NCBI GenBank assembly: GCA_963969345.1
Contig: OZ017768.1
Span: 2,086,573-2,150,572, forward strand
Source: Turbatrix aceti
Lineage: Eukaryota; Nematoda; Chromadorea; Rhabditida; Panagrolaimidae
DNA length: 64,000 bases
Direction of reading: 5' to 3'
A model generated the notes under the pieces. It worked only from the letters and a program-made list of their open reading frames with translations, had not been told where the DNA came from and ran no database searches. Position 1 is the stretch's first letter; each line of letters begins with the position of its first letter. A program made the position numbers and the translations under genes. Of this stretch, positions 31,940 through 45,575 are shown in pieces.

Positions 31940-32115
31940 ACGATACTTTTGTTCCGACTTTGGCGCTAAAATATTACTTTTGATCGAAATAACATTACTT
32001 TTTGTTACTAAAATGTTACTTTTGTTTTCAACATTGAACTTTTGCCCTTGTTTTGTTACTTTTGATCGAAGTAACGTTCACATTTTGTCTTTATTCTATT
32101 ACTTTTGTATTTTTG
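31940..32115 (+). repeat. GTTAC-type dispersed repeat, partial
   Basis: Sense copy lacking the CAGGCTAAAG part; has ACTTTTGATCGAAGTAACGT and several GTTACTTTTG boxes. Confidence 0.5.
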
Positions 32116-35100
32116 TCACATGACAACTTTTTTGTTTCCCTTTTAAGGCCATAATTACCGCTCACATCTTACTACATGCATGCGATATCCAAAATATGCC
32201 CAAAAATAAATAAATATTTTTTACAGTCAAAACGGCCCTAAAAACGTGTCCATGCCCATTTTAACCCCTGGTCCACCCAAAAACCATCAAAACAAACCAT
32301 TATCCTCCCTCCTTCCCGCTTTGAAAGCATCAGGCACACCACCACCAGCCAACAGTGTTCGTTTCGTAAATATCTTTCCTCTCCTTCCAATTGAATTGCC
32401 AAATTGCTTGTTCTCCCCTCCCATAGTCGCGCGCCGCTGTAGAAGAATAAAATGGAATACTTATGATACATTTCGTCGGGGATGTATGTATTATATTTAT
32501 TTATTTATTTGCTTACACAATCATTTGCCAACTACTCCCACTCTCTGTTTCTCTCTCTCTTTCTTCATAGGATGCGAGGAGGGAGGGGAGGCTATGGATA
32601 CTTAGACTGTCGCCGACTGACATTACATTTCGGCAATGGCATAATTATGCCTAATTCAATCTGGTCACATCTTCTTTGAAAAGTAATCGGTGGTTGTTTG
32701 GGGAGGGGGCGTGTATGATGCTGTTGGTATTGAAATTGGCTGGCACATGAAATACAAAAAAAAATTTTATATTTAAAAATAAAAAAATTAACAAAAAAAT
32801 TCTAAATATGTATTTTTTTTAATGAAAAAAATTGAAAAAAAATGAATGTGTTCTAAAAAACAAAAACCAACTGCCTCAAAGTTCACTGATCATTTTCTCA
32901 TTTTTTTGAAATCGTAATCTGGTTCTTTCGTTAAATATTTTTTACGCCACTTTACTTCGACGATTTTCCACTTATTTCCATATGTTATAAATACATACAT
33001 ACATACACAAACCTCCCCAATCCTTTCGTCAAGTTCAAAACAATCGTACAAGCTTTGTGGATGCTCTTTGTCCCAGTCTCTGTCTGCCGTCAATCTATCT
33101 ATTTATGCAGCGTGCCACCACAACACCAGCATCCAGCTTGCCACTCTTGGTGTCACTGATACCCGCGTCTGCCCTGCTATGCCATCCATGTGCCCCTGTG
33201 CGCGAGAGTTGGGTCCCGGGTCATTTGACCACCCTGACTGACCCAGTCACTCACTCACTGGCATCTCACGAGTCAAATTTGAATAATCTTCTTTTGTTTT
33301 GAAAATCCATCTATTTATCTAAATCTGGGAAGGAATTGGAGCTTGTGTCGACTGGACTCTGATTGACTGACCGACTGACCAGTCTGTGATGTCTTTTTTC
33401 TTCTTTTTCAGAATCAGAACCAGTACGCCAGCTGGATTTTCTAAAAGTGCATGAAAATAACAAAAAACCTTTTCTATCCCTCTTTTGATACCCCTTCAAT
33501 CAAGTCAGCCCTCTCCGGCACATTTCAAAAACGCAAGCCAAGCACAGATTTAAATGCAGGAAACCCCGAAAAAAAGCCTGCAGAAATGGTCCAAATAAGT
33601 AAATTGAAATGGCCTTTAAGCCCCCCTAAATAGTCATTACGATACCCATCACCCCTTGAGTCCCTTGATTCTTGACTTTTTGAAAAACCTTCTGGTTTTT
33701 AATCTTTTACCGTAAACGTCCCCTAAAAGGTTTTTTATGTTTTGTTTTTAAACACAACCGCGGGACAGATGTTTTTTTTTCTATTTTTGTTTTTTATTAC
33801 GGTATTACCGCGGTCGAATTTTTTGCGACGGTTTTGAATTTGAATATTTTTATGACTGAATTTTTTAGGTTCGGTAAATCATCTTCGGTGCAAGTTTGAA
33901 CGTTGGAAGCATGTTTTGAGATAAATATCCTGGTTGTTTTATGATCTTCTGTTTTTTTCAATTTTAATGACTATGACGGAGATGAAAGGTAATCCATCTG
34001 ACGAAATCCGTGAATATTGGTTAATCCGGGGGTAAATCTTTTTTCTTTTGGTTTGTTGAACGTTCTCTTTTTTTTTGTTTTTATTGGTGTTACCCTCCGC
34101 CCATGTTACACCTGCTTGATCTCCTAAAAAAATTTTTGTTGTACACGTAAATAGTAGGACATGGAAGAGCGCACCTGAAAAAAATTACTGTCATGCGTAA
34201 AGTACGAACAGAGATTCTTTTTTTGTTATAAAAAACATTTTTTTATAAAAAAAATTACTGATTTTGCCAGAATCGATTTGTGCATCGTATATGATACATT
34301 TTAATTTCTGTACTAAAAATTTTTTTAAAATTTAAAATTTTTTTTTAAACTAAAAAAAATTTAAAACGATTTTGAGATTTTTATTACGCACATGCTATCA
34401 TTAACCGATCACATTACCGGAGGGTGTGGATAGTACCTCATCGTTTATCATCTTTTTCTAGGTGTAGATTAGTATCACTTATCATCCTCGATTATCTGCT
34501 TTTTGTTAAACTGACTTGTCTGGTTTCCCTCCCTTTGAAGCGTTTATGCATGCGTGATCGTTCGGATAAACAAACTCACTTACAAACTGGCCAACCATTC
34601 ATCTACGCAGACTACAATTATTTTTTTAAAATGCATTGAACAAAAAAACTAGCCAGAATCAATGGGTTTACATATTCACTAAAACGTGTGTTCATAGAAA
34701 TTGTTTTGAATGACTTTGATATCACTTGATCACACTGGATATAAACTAAACTGGATTTGGTTCACTTTAGTTCACGTTTGTCTCTTTGTGCACGAACTAC
34801 AGACAATTTTCCTCTTTCCATTTTGTTTTTTTTATCGTTTTTTGTTTGTCATGCAATGTTGTTTTTTATGACGCTGTCGAACGCATGAAATGGCTATCAA
34901 CGAGTTTTTTCTTCTTTTATTTTTATTTTTGTGGAGGAGATGGGATAGAGATTGCGTAATTGGGAAAAATTATTTATTTTTGGGAAGGCAATAGAATGGG
35001 ATAGGAGAATGGAGGACAGGGTGAAATGGTTGGCGGGGGTGACAGACATCTGGGACAGCAGGTCGGTGGGGATTTATAATCTTTTTTTTGTGACTTGATA

Positions 35101-35249
35101 ATTATTTGCAGATTTTCAGCGCCGGAAGGATATTTTATTATTTTCCAGCATCATTGATCTTTTGCCTGGGTTTTGACGAAAATTATTTTTTTTTAGAGCG
35201 GGGACGGGCGAATGAACAGTCAGTCATTTTTTGTGTCTTTGAACGAATA

Positions 35250-35460
35250 TTTTTTCAAAAAATATTTTGCCCAAAAAAATGAAAGTAACATTTTTTTGTT
35301 ACTTTATTAAAAAGTAACGTTAATTTTTTGTCACTGTTTTGTTACTTTTATTTTTGCAGGCTGAAGTTAAGTAACACTTTTTTTTTCTCTATTTTGTTAC
35401 TTTCAAGCTTCGTCCTTATTTTATTATTTTTGTCTCGGGTAACGATTATTGCTTTTTAAA
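35250..35460 (+). repeat. GTTAC-type dispersed repeat
   Basis: Sense copy: TTTTTGCAGGCTGAAGTTAA followed by GTAACACTTTTTTTT. Confidence 0.6.
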
Positions 35461-38400
35461 ATTTTTTTTACAAAACAAAATGAGTCACCTGCCCCGTCAC
35501 CGTTTTCCAGTGCACCTGATAAAAATTTATGAAACATCAATTTTTATTTTCTGTTGTTTAAATAAATGATCACAATTTTTTCCATGAATCATCAAAATGA
35601 CATTTCCCCACATTTTTTTTTATTTTTCAAGTTTCAATTTCTTGCAACCAAAAAATCCTGCAAAAAGTACTATACCCTCTCCCATTTTTCCATTTTTGGG
35701 TGTGGTCGATGATGAGAGGGGTATGCATGTACGTATATGTATATGTATCAATCTCGGTACCAGTTGTGTGGTTTCAAATACTTCAGTCAATGTTATCTAA
35801 TCTGATTAATGGGTCTTCTGCTGTCCATTTTCTTCTCTCGTTCACTCTCTCGCGCCTTCTTCCGTCCTTCAGGTTGGAGTTGATGACTGACAACTTCATT
35901 TCTCTCTTCTGATTGTTTTCATGTGATAGCGAAAGATTTGACAGCGTTGATTTCCGGAGATTGTCATTTCCTTCTTTTTCGATTATTTTTGATTTAAAAC
36001 GCTGTGAAAAATTAAAAAAAAGTCGTTAATCAAAAAACAAGACTAAAAAATATATTTCAATGCATAAATTTGTTTTCTTTTTTTTGAGAAAAAAAGGGGC
36101 GGAGTAGGTAGTTAAAATCCAGCTTGTATGTCTAATGCCCGGCGGGGACAAGACGCATGCAACCAACCATCTTTGTCCGGCTGGCCCAGCCGGCTGGTCG
36201 GTCGGCCGGTACAATATTGGTCCCCTGACCGACGACGAAAACGACAACGACGACGACGAAAAAAGAAAGTATAAAATGCCATTGTCGAACTGGCCTCGAC
36301 CCTTGGGAACTGTAAAACCTTTTCGTCCTCGTTCTCGTTCTCGTTTTCGTCCAAGTCGTTGTGTCTCCAGAAAAAAGTCATCGAAAGGACTAAGAAGGAG
36401 GGGGGATAGACGAAGAACGTTGTTGTCAACGACGTGCATATTGGGGCCATGCGACATGTTTGAGAGTGAAACAAACGAAGTGTCGTCTGCTGCTCGTGGA
36501 CAGCGTTAGTGAGTTCGTTTCAAAATAGTAACTTTCTCGATAACGTCTTCTGATGTGGACGGATACGTTTCATTTCTATTTTTTTTATTTCGCCCGTCAA
36601 AAATCGTTAATGCCTTTCTGGAAGTTTGTGCCGTGTTTAACGGGGACTTTTATGAAAAAAAGTATCTACTTGGAAAATTGATTTACAAACGATTTGTCTT
36701 TTGTGGGAGACTGCAAAATAGCGGGTTAGGAAGAGGGAGTTGACAGATTGACTACTCTAGCTGCAGGGCAAGTGGAGCAGTGTACTTGGATATAATGCAT
36801 GAAAGTCTGTCTTTGCAAAACAAAAAACTTCTGCATTTCTAAAAATATTTTTTATAGGTTTTGAAATTTTTTTCGCATTTGTTTATGGACCAAAAAAATT
36901 AATTGATCCTTTTAGTACGCGTTTGTAGCTTTGAAAAATACATGCAAAAAAGAAGGGTAATCATTTTTGTGCGAAATGTTTCGAAACTTTAGTTTAACTT
37001 TTTTTAACATTGTTTTGGAGATTTTTTAGTTACTCAATGACCTTAAAATTTTTTTGTAAGGCATAAATCAAAAACCTAAAAGCTACTTTTGAGTCCAACG
37101 CAGACATTTTTACGGTTCCGTGTTTTGAGAACCAAAAAATGTTTTTACATCATTTTTTTGTTGAACAGGATCCCTCCTTCTTTTCAATTCATTTTACAAA
37201 AGACGTGAAAAAAATCTTGAAATGATAACTTCTGTGTTTTATTTTTTTGATTTATTAAAATAGAATTTCCATTCTTGTTCCGCGTTTCCGCGAAAAAATA
37301 CAATATTTACGATACAATTTGATCAATTGTAAGAATTATCAGTTTTTTACGTTTGCGAATTCATTGTTTGTTTGATTTGGCCTCTCACGACCACGCTTTG
37401 GCTGTTTTTGCACAACAGATGTTTTTTTCTTTCTTTCCACTCCCACTTTTTTTCTCCCTCGTTGTTTCAGACTGGAACAGACGCTCGTCTGACTCAAATC
37501 GAAATTGGTTTGTATCATTGAAATTGAAAAAAAAAACAGTTTTTGTTTGCGCCGACTTATTTTTCCATGTTTTGACTGTAACGCTGTTGGCGAGTGTGAC
37601 GGTGAAAAACAAAATTGGAGGATTGATGAATGTACAGTTCCATAGGAAGGGGGGGGGGAAGGGTACATACATGTGCATACGTCTGTGGTCGTCGCTCCAC
37701 TAATCGGTCCTCGTCCTCGTCGTTCTCGTCGTCGTCGTCGTTGATGGTGCTGGTGATGGTGCTGATGATGGTGACTGAAGGTTGCTGGAGGGATGGAAGA
37801 AGGAGGGGTAGGTGTTAGGTCGTAATCCGCTCTCTACGCTGCTACGCGCGCACGAAACAACAGAGGCCTCTGCCTGGCCCGGGGCTTGCTCCATCAAATC
37901 AGGTGTGCAGGAGGTACACAGGTGAGGGGAGCGCTGATCACCACCACCTCCCCCAACCTCACCTGCATCCATCGGACGATGGACGATTCATCCACATAGG
38001 AGGGGTTTATTCGTCCTTTGTCCTCCTGGAAAGATGTCTTGTGGAAAATTAATTTAAAAAAAAGTTGAATATTACACATGTTTACTTTTTTTTGCATGAC
38101 TTTTTTTTTAATTGCTTGTTTTTGATTTTTATTGTTAAAAAAGTGATTTCTGATGTTAAATTTTTTTTATTGTTGTTAAAATTTTTTTAATGTTTCCAAA
38201 AAACACCTACCCCGTCTGCAAGTTTGTTCTTCACTGTGTTTTTGACCAAAGCTCACCCCAGTGCCTGTCCGCGGATTGCACTGCCCTCCTTCAGGGTATC
38301 TCATATCCTATGTCGGCACAATACATACGTTAGTTATCTTCTGACCCGAACGACAAGTGCATTGTTCGTTTGTTCATAGGCTTTTTTTGTCTTTTTGTCT

Positions 38401-38857
38401 GCCTGGACGCAAAACAAAACGTCTCAGCTTTGGGAGAAAGCACCCGGGAGGCATGCTGGCCGTTCATCACCCCAACCGCCGCTACATACGCCACGCTAGC
38501 CGGGGCCGTGGTCGTGGCCGTGGCCGTGGCCGTGGCCGATGTGATAGATATACAGCAGCCCGCAGCAGCGGTCGATAGAGGCTTACTTTTCATTCTTTTC
38601 TTTTCATTCATTGAAACCTTTTTTTTTGGAAAAAAACGGAGACAAATTTAATCCCTTCCGCCTGTTTTTTTTCAAAACAAAAAAATCTTTTCTGAATGAT
38701 AGCGGCCGTTCGTTCGTTCGGAGCTTGAATTGATTGAACTAACAGGCTGGTTCTATTTTTTTCTTTTTTCATCTCGAGTTTTTATTTTTAGCCAGAGTTG
38801 ACGGGCAGTGAATGTATGCACTTACCCGCCGCTGGGCCTGGCCTTGACTTGTTAGTT

Positions 38858-38902
38858 CGTATGTATGTATGTTCGCCGTACATGCAAACATACATACATA
38901 CG
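38858..38902. repeat. Perfect 16-bp hairpin of (GTAT)n
   Basis: CGTATGTATGTATGTT at 38858-38873 pairs perfectly with 38887-38902 over a 13-nt loop; probably formed by opposed microsatellites. Confidence 0.7.
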
Positions 38903-39685
38903 TGCCACCGGGCTCCGATCGAGTCAATGTCGATCAAGCACCGATCCCATCCCAGCCTAGCCTAACAGCCGGTCGTTCGTTGTTCGTTCGTTTCTTCGTT
39001 GCCTGGGAGCACAAAAAATAAACTTGATGCCTTCAGGCTCTGTCCGGGGCCTGAGAGTGCGTAGCGGTAACATAATCATCATCATCATCACCATCACAGA
39101 CATCGTTGATCATTTTCCTGGGGCATGCATGCATGCAATACGTTTGCAAGCAAAAATCAAATTCATTTATGCTTGCAAAAATCAGTGCAAAGCACACTAA
39201 ACAATTTTTGATCGGCCTTTTTTTCACAGCCACAGCCCCCGGGGCTGTTTATCCCTGATAAATTGCCCCCCCCCAGTCAGTTAGTCGGCGTGTGCGTGTT
39301 AATGTGATAGCAATTGATTCATCCGATCTGAGCTCGGGAAGAAATTTGAAATTTATTTAATTGGGATGGATATCAGGTTATCTTCAGTTATCCGAGAGAC
39401 CAGACAAATTTTTGCAATCAAAATAAATTTTTTCTGCAGGAAATTTGCTAGTTTTGAGGCAATCAAGTTTTGATTTGTTTATTTATTTTTGGAAGAAATT
39501 CTTGAACGATTACGATTACAATCATGACAAAAAAAATTTTTTTATTACTTTTTTTTCTGTTTTCCATCAATCAATAATTTTTTTAGTGCATTCTGTTTTT
39601 AATCTTTCGGGTAAACTTTTTCTAGTCCCTGGATTATGTTAGAAAAAGTGAAAAAAAAAGTTTGAAGTTTGACTTGACTTGATAG

Positions 39686-40589
39686 ATGAAAACGGTTCAG
39701 TGTCGAAACTTCGAAAATATTGAACTTCGAAAATTTTGAACTTCGAATTTATTGAACTTCGAAAATATTGAATCGCAAAAATTTTGAAATGTGAGTTGAC
39801 CGAACTTCGAAAATATTGAACTTCGAAAATATTGAACTACGAGTTCAGTGAGCGGCTCGGGGAGAACTTCGAAAATATTGAACTTCGAATTTATTGAACT
39901 TGAATTACAAAGTTTAATTGAAGCAAACGGGGGGAGGGCGCGTGCGCATTGCAAGTAAAATAAATTCAGATTTTGCCGGTGATACCCATTTGTTTCGTCC
40001 CTGTTGGATTAAAAATGATGTTTTAGAAATTTGAGACAAATTTTTATAAAAATCGACTAGGGTACGGAGAAAAAATCCACAGATCTTCAAAATGCCGAAA
40101 AAAAAACTGAATATTTCGATACAGACTTCAAATTAAATTTTCATTTGTGATCTAAAGTTATGGTATACATCTAACCTTTTTTAAATTTTTTGGAACTTTT
40201 ACCGGCATCTACATCTAAATACATCTATAATCTTTGGAGTTTTCAATTAATTTTACTAACGATTTTTAACAAATTTTTAATATGTTGTTTTTTTTATTTT
40301 TTTTGGAACTTGCGCACACGCCCTCCCCCCGTTTGCTTCAATTGAACTTTGTAATTCAAGTTCAATAAATTCGAAGTTCAATATTTTCGAAGTTCAATAT
40401 TTTCGAAGTTCTCCCCGAGCCGCTCACTGAACTCGCAGTTCAATATTTTCGAAGTTCAATATTTTCGAAGTTCGGTCAACTCACATTTCAAAATTTTTGC
40501 GATTCAATATTTTCGAAGTTCAATAAATTCGAAGTTCAAAATTTTCGAAGTTCAATATTTTCGAAGTTTCGACACTGAACCGATGAAAA
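39686..40589. mobile_element. Fold-back element 3 with 16-bp repeat units and 7-bp target duplication
   Basis: ATGAAAA at 39686-39692 and 40583-40589 flanks an 890-bp element (39693-40582). Terminal inverted repeats are 256 bp (39693-39948) and 272 bp (40311-40582), starting CGGTTCAGTGTCGAAACTTC. Each is built of 16-bp units of the type AACTTCGAAAATATTG; the right arm has exactly one unit more, which accounts for the length difference. The unique middle has a stretch (GGAGAAAAAATCCACAGATC) closely similar to one in the arms of the large palindrome at about 19820. No coding frame. Confidence 0.88.
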
Positions 40590-43500
40590 CCAGCATCTTT
40601 TAGATCCCTTAATAGGCCCTATTTTTCGGAGGGATATACATCACCAAAACTGAAAACTGGCACGCATGTGTGTTATCGACGCCAGTCGTTAGTTTACAGC
40701 AGCTTATAAAATTTCTTAAACGTCCCAAAAACTGGTTATTTCCATTTTTTATCCCTTTTTTTAGGATAAAGATCTACGAAATGGGAGATCTCTTTTTTGA
40801 TCCTTTCTGCCAAAAAAAGAGGGGATGAATGAATTGATATTTTTTGAGAGAGAGAGAGAGACTTCAAATCCACAAATGATGCATCCGTCGATGAAACGTT
40901 GAATTGGATTTAACCGGACGATGGGGGTGGGCACAGGTACATAAATGCATGCGAGCTTAACTTGACTCTCATGCATGCATGCATGCCCGTAGATGGATTT
41001 CCCCGAAATAAATAAATAAATAAATACAAATAAATAAAATAATTTTTATTCATTCATTCATTTTTCCTTTCTCTTTTTCTTTCCTTTTCCGTTGTTTTGT
41101 GATGGTATCGGCCGCCGTCGACGTCGTGGACCGTCGACTGTTGTAGTCGCTGTGGTCGGTCGATGGGTTGGGTGGATAGATGATGAGTGAGCGGTCCGGT
41201 CCGGTCCAGTCCGGTACGCGCGCGCGCGTGCGTGTGTTGTATTGCCAATGGCCTTGAACCACCCACCACCCATCCGCTGCCTGTGTACATGCCTGCATGC
41301 AGGCGCAGAACAGAAAAGAACAGAAATGAATGCATATTCGGCGGATAGGCTGGGGCTGGCTGACTCGGAGATATTTAGTCTTTTTGCCCTTTCTTTTCCT
41401 TTTTCCTCGCCTGTGTCGATTGAAAAATACATACGCACGTTGGTTGTACCCAGCATCCATCCAGTTTTTGGGCAGCGTCAAACTTTTCTATTATTCTCTC
41501 TTTTTTTCTTTTTTTCTGTGTTTGATTGAGGTACGACTTATTTTTTCCTCTTTTATTTTTCTTTCTGGATCACAGGTGAAAGTACTATACCAACAATAAG
41601 CCGCATTTAGGGGAAAGAAAATTTTTAGGGCCATGTTTTTGGTAAAAGTGCAACAACTTTGATCAACAAGTTTTCTGTTCGGGGGACAAAGAAAACTTTT
41701 CCTTTTCCTGAAACGAATATTTTTTTACTGGTGAACAAATTTCAAATACCGTTAATTTATAACTTTTTTGTTCACGCGTGAATGATAACGCGATCGAACG
41801 ATGCTCCCAACTGACCGACCCATTTTTGACATTTTATGTTTTACTGATTTACTTACCCTAATTTTTGTTCGACCATCGTTGTCATCTTTTTTTTTGGTTC
41901 GTTCATGCCGGCAACGGTTGTTCTGACCTGACCTGTCCTGACCTTTCTTTCTGTCGTCATTTTGTTACGGACTTTGATTTGCTTTGACTGCTTGGCTGGC
42001 TGCATGCAAGCAATCGTTTGATTTGTTTGCTTGTTTGTTTGTTGTTTTTGTTGGGGGTGTATGTATGAATGATGAAGCACATAGTACTCTCACATGAGGG
42101 GTTTCATGCGGGGGAGATACTTAATTTTTTTGTTAAATTTTAATTAAAACAAAAAAATTAATGCTCAAAATTTTTTTTTCAATTCTATTCTTTTCTTCAA
42201 GATTTTTAAAAAGTTGAATTGAGGGTGAAATGATACTTCAAATATTTACTAAACAGCCCCAGTCAAGTTTACGATCAGCAAAATGTACACATTTACGCAC
42301 AATCACCTTCTTCTTCATAGTTTGCTCGTAAGTCAGAAATAAATACAGAAATTCATGAATGAATGAATTTGCTTTGATGACTATCGCTTTCCTTTTTTTC
42401 TTATCAACACCCAATTTTCTTTTTTTGTCCATGAGTGCATTCAATTTTTTACGGAATTTTATTTTTGTTCAATTGTATTATATTACGATTTTTTTCTTCG
42501 TTTCCAAAAATTCCGATCCGAAAAAAAAACTTCCGTCGTACAGCCAACCATCCTGTTTACGTTCGTTCGTTCATTTTTTTCACGTCGAAAATTGTTCTCG
42601 ACGTGTTTTCGACCAATAAGGGAAGAAAACTTCTCTTTTTTTTGTCGGCGTCCAAGTGAATCACGATTCGATTCTTCATCCGACGCTGCTGGCCGTCGTT
42701 TGTTCTTTCGTTATTTTTTTCGTGGTGAATCGAAGGAACGATCCTCACACTTCGCTTCCACCATTTTGGCCCATCTTTTTTTTGTTTTGCCGCTTGTGAA
42801 TGATTCATAAATTTATTTTTTTTTCGTAAAACGCAGTTTTGGTAGAAGAACAATCGTGAACACACCATTGTGAACGAACGTGAACGTTTACGTGAATGTG
42901 AACGTGAACGCGAACGTAATACATGAAACGTACTACTATCGTGCTCGGGCTGTTGTTTCCCCTCTGGCTGGTGAACCAGCACCAGCAGCTCCTTTTTCCG
43001 TCTTCCCATAACGCTACACCATCCATGCATCCATCCATCCATCGTATTTTACCATTGGTAGCGATGGTAGTAGTCGTCTGTTGACTTGAATCCTTCCTAT
43101 TTCTATGTATTTCAATCACCATCCATCCTTCCAGCTCCATCAGGAAGGAACTAGGTGGTAGTGGTGGTGATGGTGGAAAGAATGGGTTGTGTATATACCC
43201 AAAAACATTTATGGGAGTCGATTGACGTGAGAGTTATGCGCATGCAAGTACGAACACTACCACCGTAAATATGTCTCGTTCTTTCTTCTTCATGATTCCT
43301 TATCATTCCTTATTTTATAGTGTCAAAAAAAGGCACTTATAATAAAAATAATAATGTAAACTGAACAAACAAACCAAATCATTGGTTCCGCAACGAAAAC
43401 GCTTTTAAAAAAAGTTTGCTTCGGGACCTTTTGCGCGCGAAACTTTCCGTTCAAAAAAATCGTGCCGGGATCAACCAAGTTTCTGTCTTGCGAGTTTCTC

Positions 43501-45575
43501 GCCGCGAAAAAATTTTCGTTTCGGGTCCGTTTCAACGTTTCGTCATTTTATCACTTTTTTCGCCCCTATCAATTGATTTTTTTATGATTTCAATTGTCTG
43601 GTTCAGTCAAATCCATTATTTTCCTTTCTCTTTTCACTTTTTTTCCGTGAGGCACAACAAACACGAGTCTCTCCTGCAACATTTCCTTTTGTGTGACTGT
43701 GCATGTGTGTATATATGATCGTCGGCAAACGGGACATGACTGGACTGGACTCGACTCGGGGCGCGATAGATACCACACACTAACGTGTCGTCGTCGTCGT
43801 TTGTCGTTTACGCGTCGCGTCCGTCGCCTTGTACGCATGAAAAGGCCCCCTCCCCTCCCCCCCGGATTGCTTCAGTCCAAAAATGTGAAATGTGAAATGC
43901 GCGACAGACGCCTCCGTCGTCGTCACTTTCATCTCTGTGAATTTATATTTATGATGAATACATATGTGACGAACCAACCGAACCGTATACGAATACGAAT
44001 TCTGCCCATGGCCCAGACTGGGGACAAAAAATCACGCAGCGCAGCAGTCAGTCAGTACACGTCGATCCATGCGCGGCGTATACGCGAGCGATGATGACTC
44101 CTCGAACGTGAGCGCGAATTGAATTCATCAGAGAATTTTTGGGGGGGGGGCTCGTTCGCTTGATCGACGGCCAATCAGCCGGCCTAGCCTGGCCGGGCCG
44201 GTTGTACACGCGTGTGCCTGCGTGCTACGCATACTCTTTTCTTCTTTTTCTATTCTCCCCCCTTTTTTTGCTCGTCTGTTCGTTCGTTCTCCCGGCGGAC
44301 CCATACCAATCACGGACAACAATATGTACGAGGAGATGAAAGGCATGTGCAAACTCAACTCCAGAGCACTTTTGATATTCTCGTTCGTTTCTGTTCCCGT
44401 TTTGCTCGTTTATTATTCTCTTCCGTCTTTTATAATAAAATAAATTTTTTTTCTCGCTCGAGCGCGCGTGAGGTGAGTAGGCCCTTCTGGTTGGGGTGTT
44501 GATCGGTTCGGTTCAGTCGATAACGTTCAGTCGATAGTTGCGCATGTTTCGATTGTATTTTTTTTTCTCTTCTTCCCCTGTCGTTCTCTCACAATTTTTT
44601 CCCACCTTTTTTCATTGGTTTTTTTTCACTCGATAAAAAAATGATGAAATGAAAGAAACACAATTTTTTTTTGATATCCAAACGTGTTTTTGATTGAATT
44701 CAAGTGGTTTATATATTTTTTTTGATTACGATAATTTTGTCTTTGTTCGCGACTGTTTCGTAAAATTGTTTTTTTGGCGCGTTCTTGTTATTATTTTTTT
44801 TGTCGATCTCCAAAAATTTCCCCAGTTCCCATAAAAAATACGCTAACATCAACGCTTTTGCCTTTGCCTTGGTGCGTTATCATTAACGCTGGTTTACGTC
44901 CTCGTCCCTGTCCCCGGCCTTTTTCTTTAGTTTGGTGCGTTTCCAGGGGCCTTCAAATTATTGTCTCGTGATTTGGAATAAAAAAAACAGCTGTAATGTC
45001 ATTTAACCGATGACTAACGTTTAAAAATTTTTTTTTGATTATAAATTTTTTTCTTATTATTGGGAAAATTTTTTTAATGTATCGTAAAACTTTTATGTCA
45101 ATGAAAAAAGATTTTATGGACTTCAAAATTTTTTATTTTTTTGGAAAAAAAATTTTTTTATTATAAATTACGAAATATTTTTTTTTGGTTTTTTGGAACG
45201 TAACCTGCCCCACCCGAACTTTTTTTTACCGCTCCGCCGACCGCTGGGATGTATATCGCTAGAAAATCATAATCATTGAATAACGATTGACTGGACCTCT
45301 TGATTTTTTTAGAGGTCCACAAGTTACCACAGACGACCGCTGCTGTGCTGTCGCCGATCTTCGCCGCTACCGCAGCCGCCGCCTACACCCACCATCACAC
45401 TCGGCTTCTCTCTGTTTTTTTTCCGTGTTTTTTGTTGTAAATCGTCTCACGGGAGGCGTATCTGACTGTTTTTTCCCTTCTCCTTCTTCTTCCACGCTGT
45501 TTCGTGTGCTTCGACTCCTTGCTACTCGCTTCTGAGACCTGAGACAGACCTACGACCCGACTCGAGACCAGCGCA
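40590..45575. other. Gene-free region upstream of mbl-1 (right part)
   Basis: Low-complexity sequence with many T runs, CGTCGT and GTTCGTTCG tracts and ATGCATGC strings. Several open frames (for example near 41060-41480 and 43700-44090) are Arg/Ser-rich products of simple sequence. The last 300 bp before 45576 are presumably the mbl-1 5' untranslated region and promoter. Confidence 0.5.

Larger units (their letters stand above)
27156..39692. other. Gene-free, AT- and homopolymer-rich region upstream of mbl-1 (left part)
   Basis: No frame has family similarity, consistent composition and plausible splice sites together. Contents are long T and A runs, microsatellites (for example TACATACATACA near 32992), TCTC tracts, GTTAC-type repeats at about 29850-30090, 31940-32115 and 35250-35460, and small hairpins at 27851-27899 and 38858-38902. 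Together with 40583-45575 this is about 18-20 kb, large for a nematode intergenic space; it could hold mbl-1 control elements or non-coding first exons. Confidence 0.5.

Noticed and set aside
36026..36509. Overlapping long frames on both strands
   Set aside because: Composition comes from GACGAC and GTTCTCGTTCTCG tracts; no splice signals or family similarity.
43693..44094. 133-codon plus-strand frame
   Set aside because: Arg-rich product of CGTCGT sequence in the gene-free region; no supporting features.
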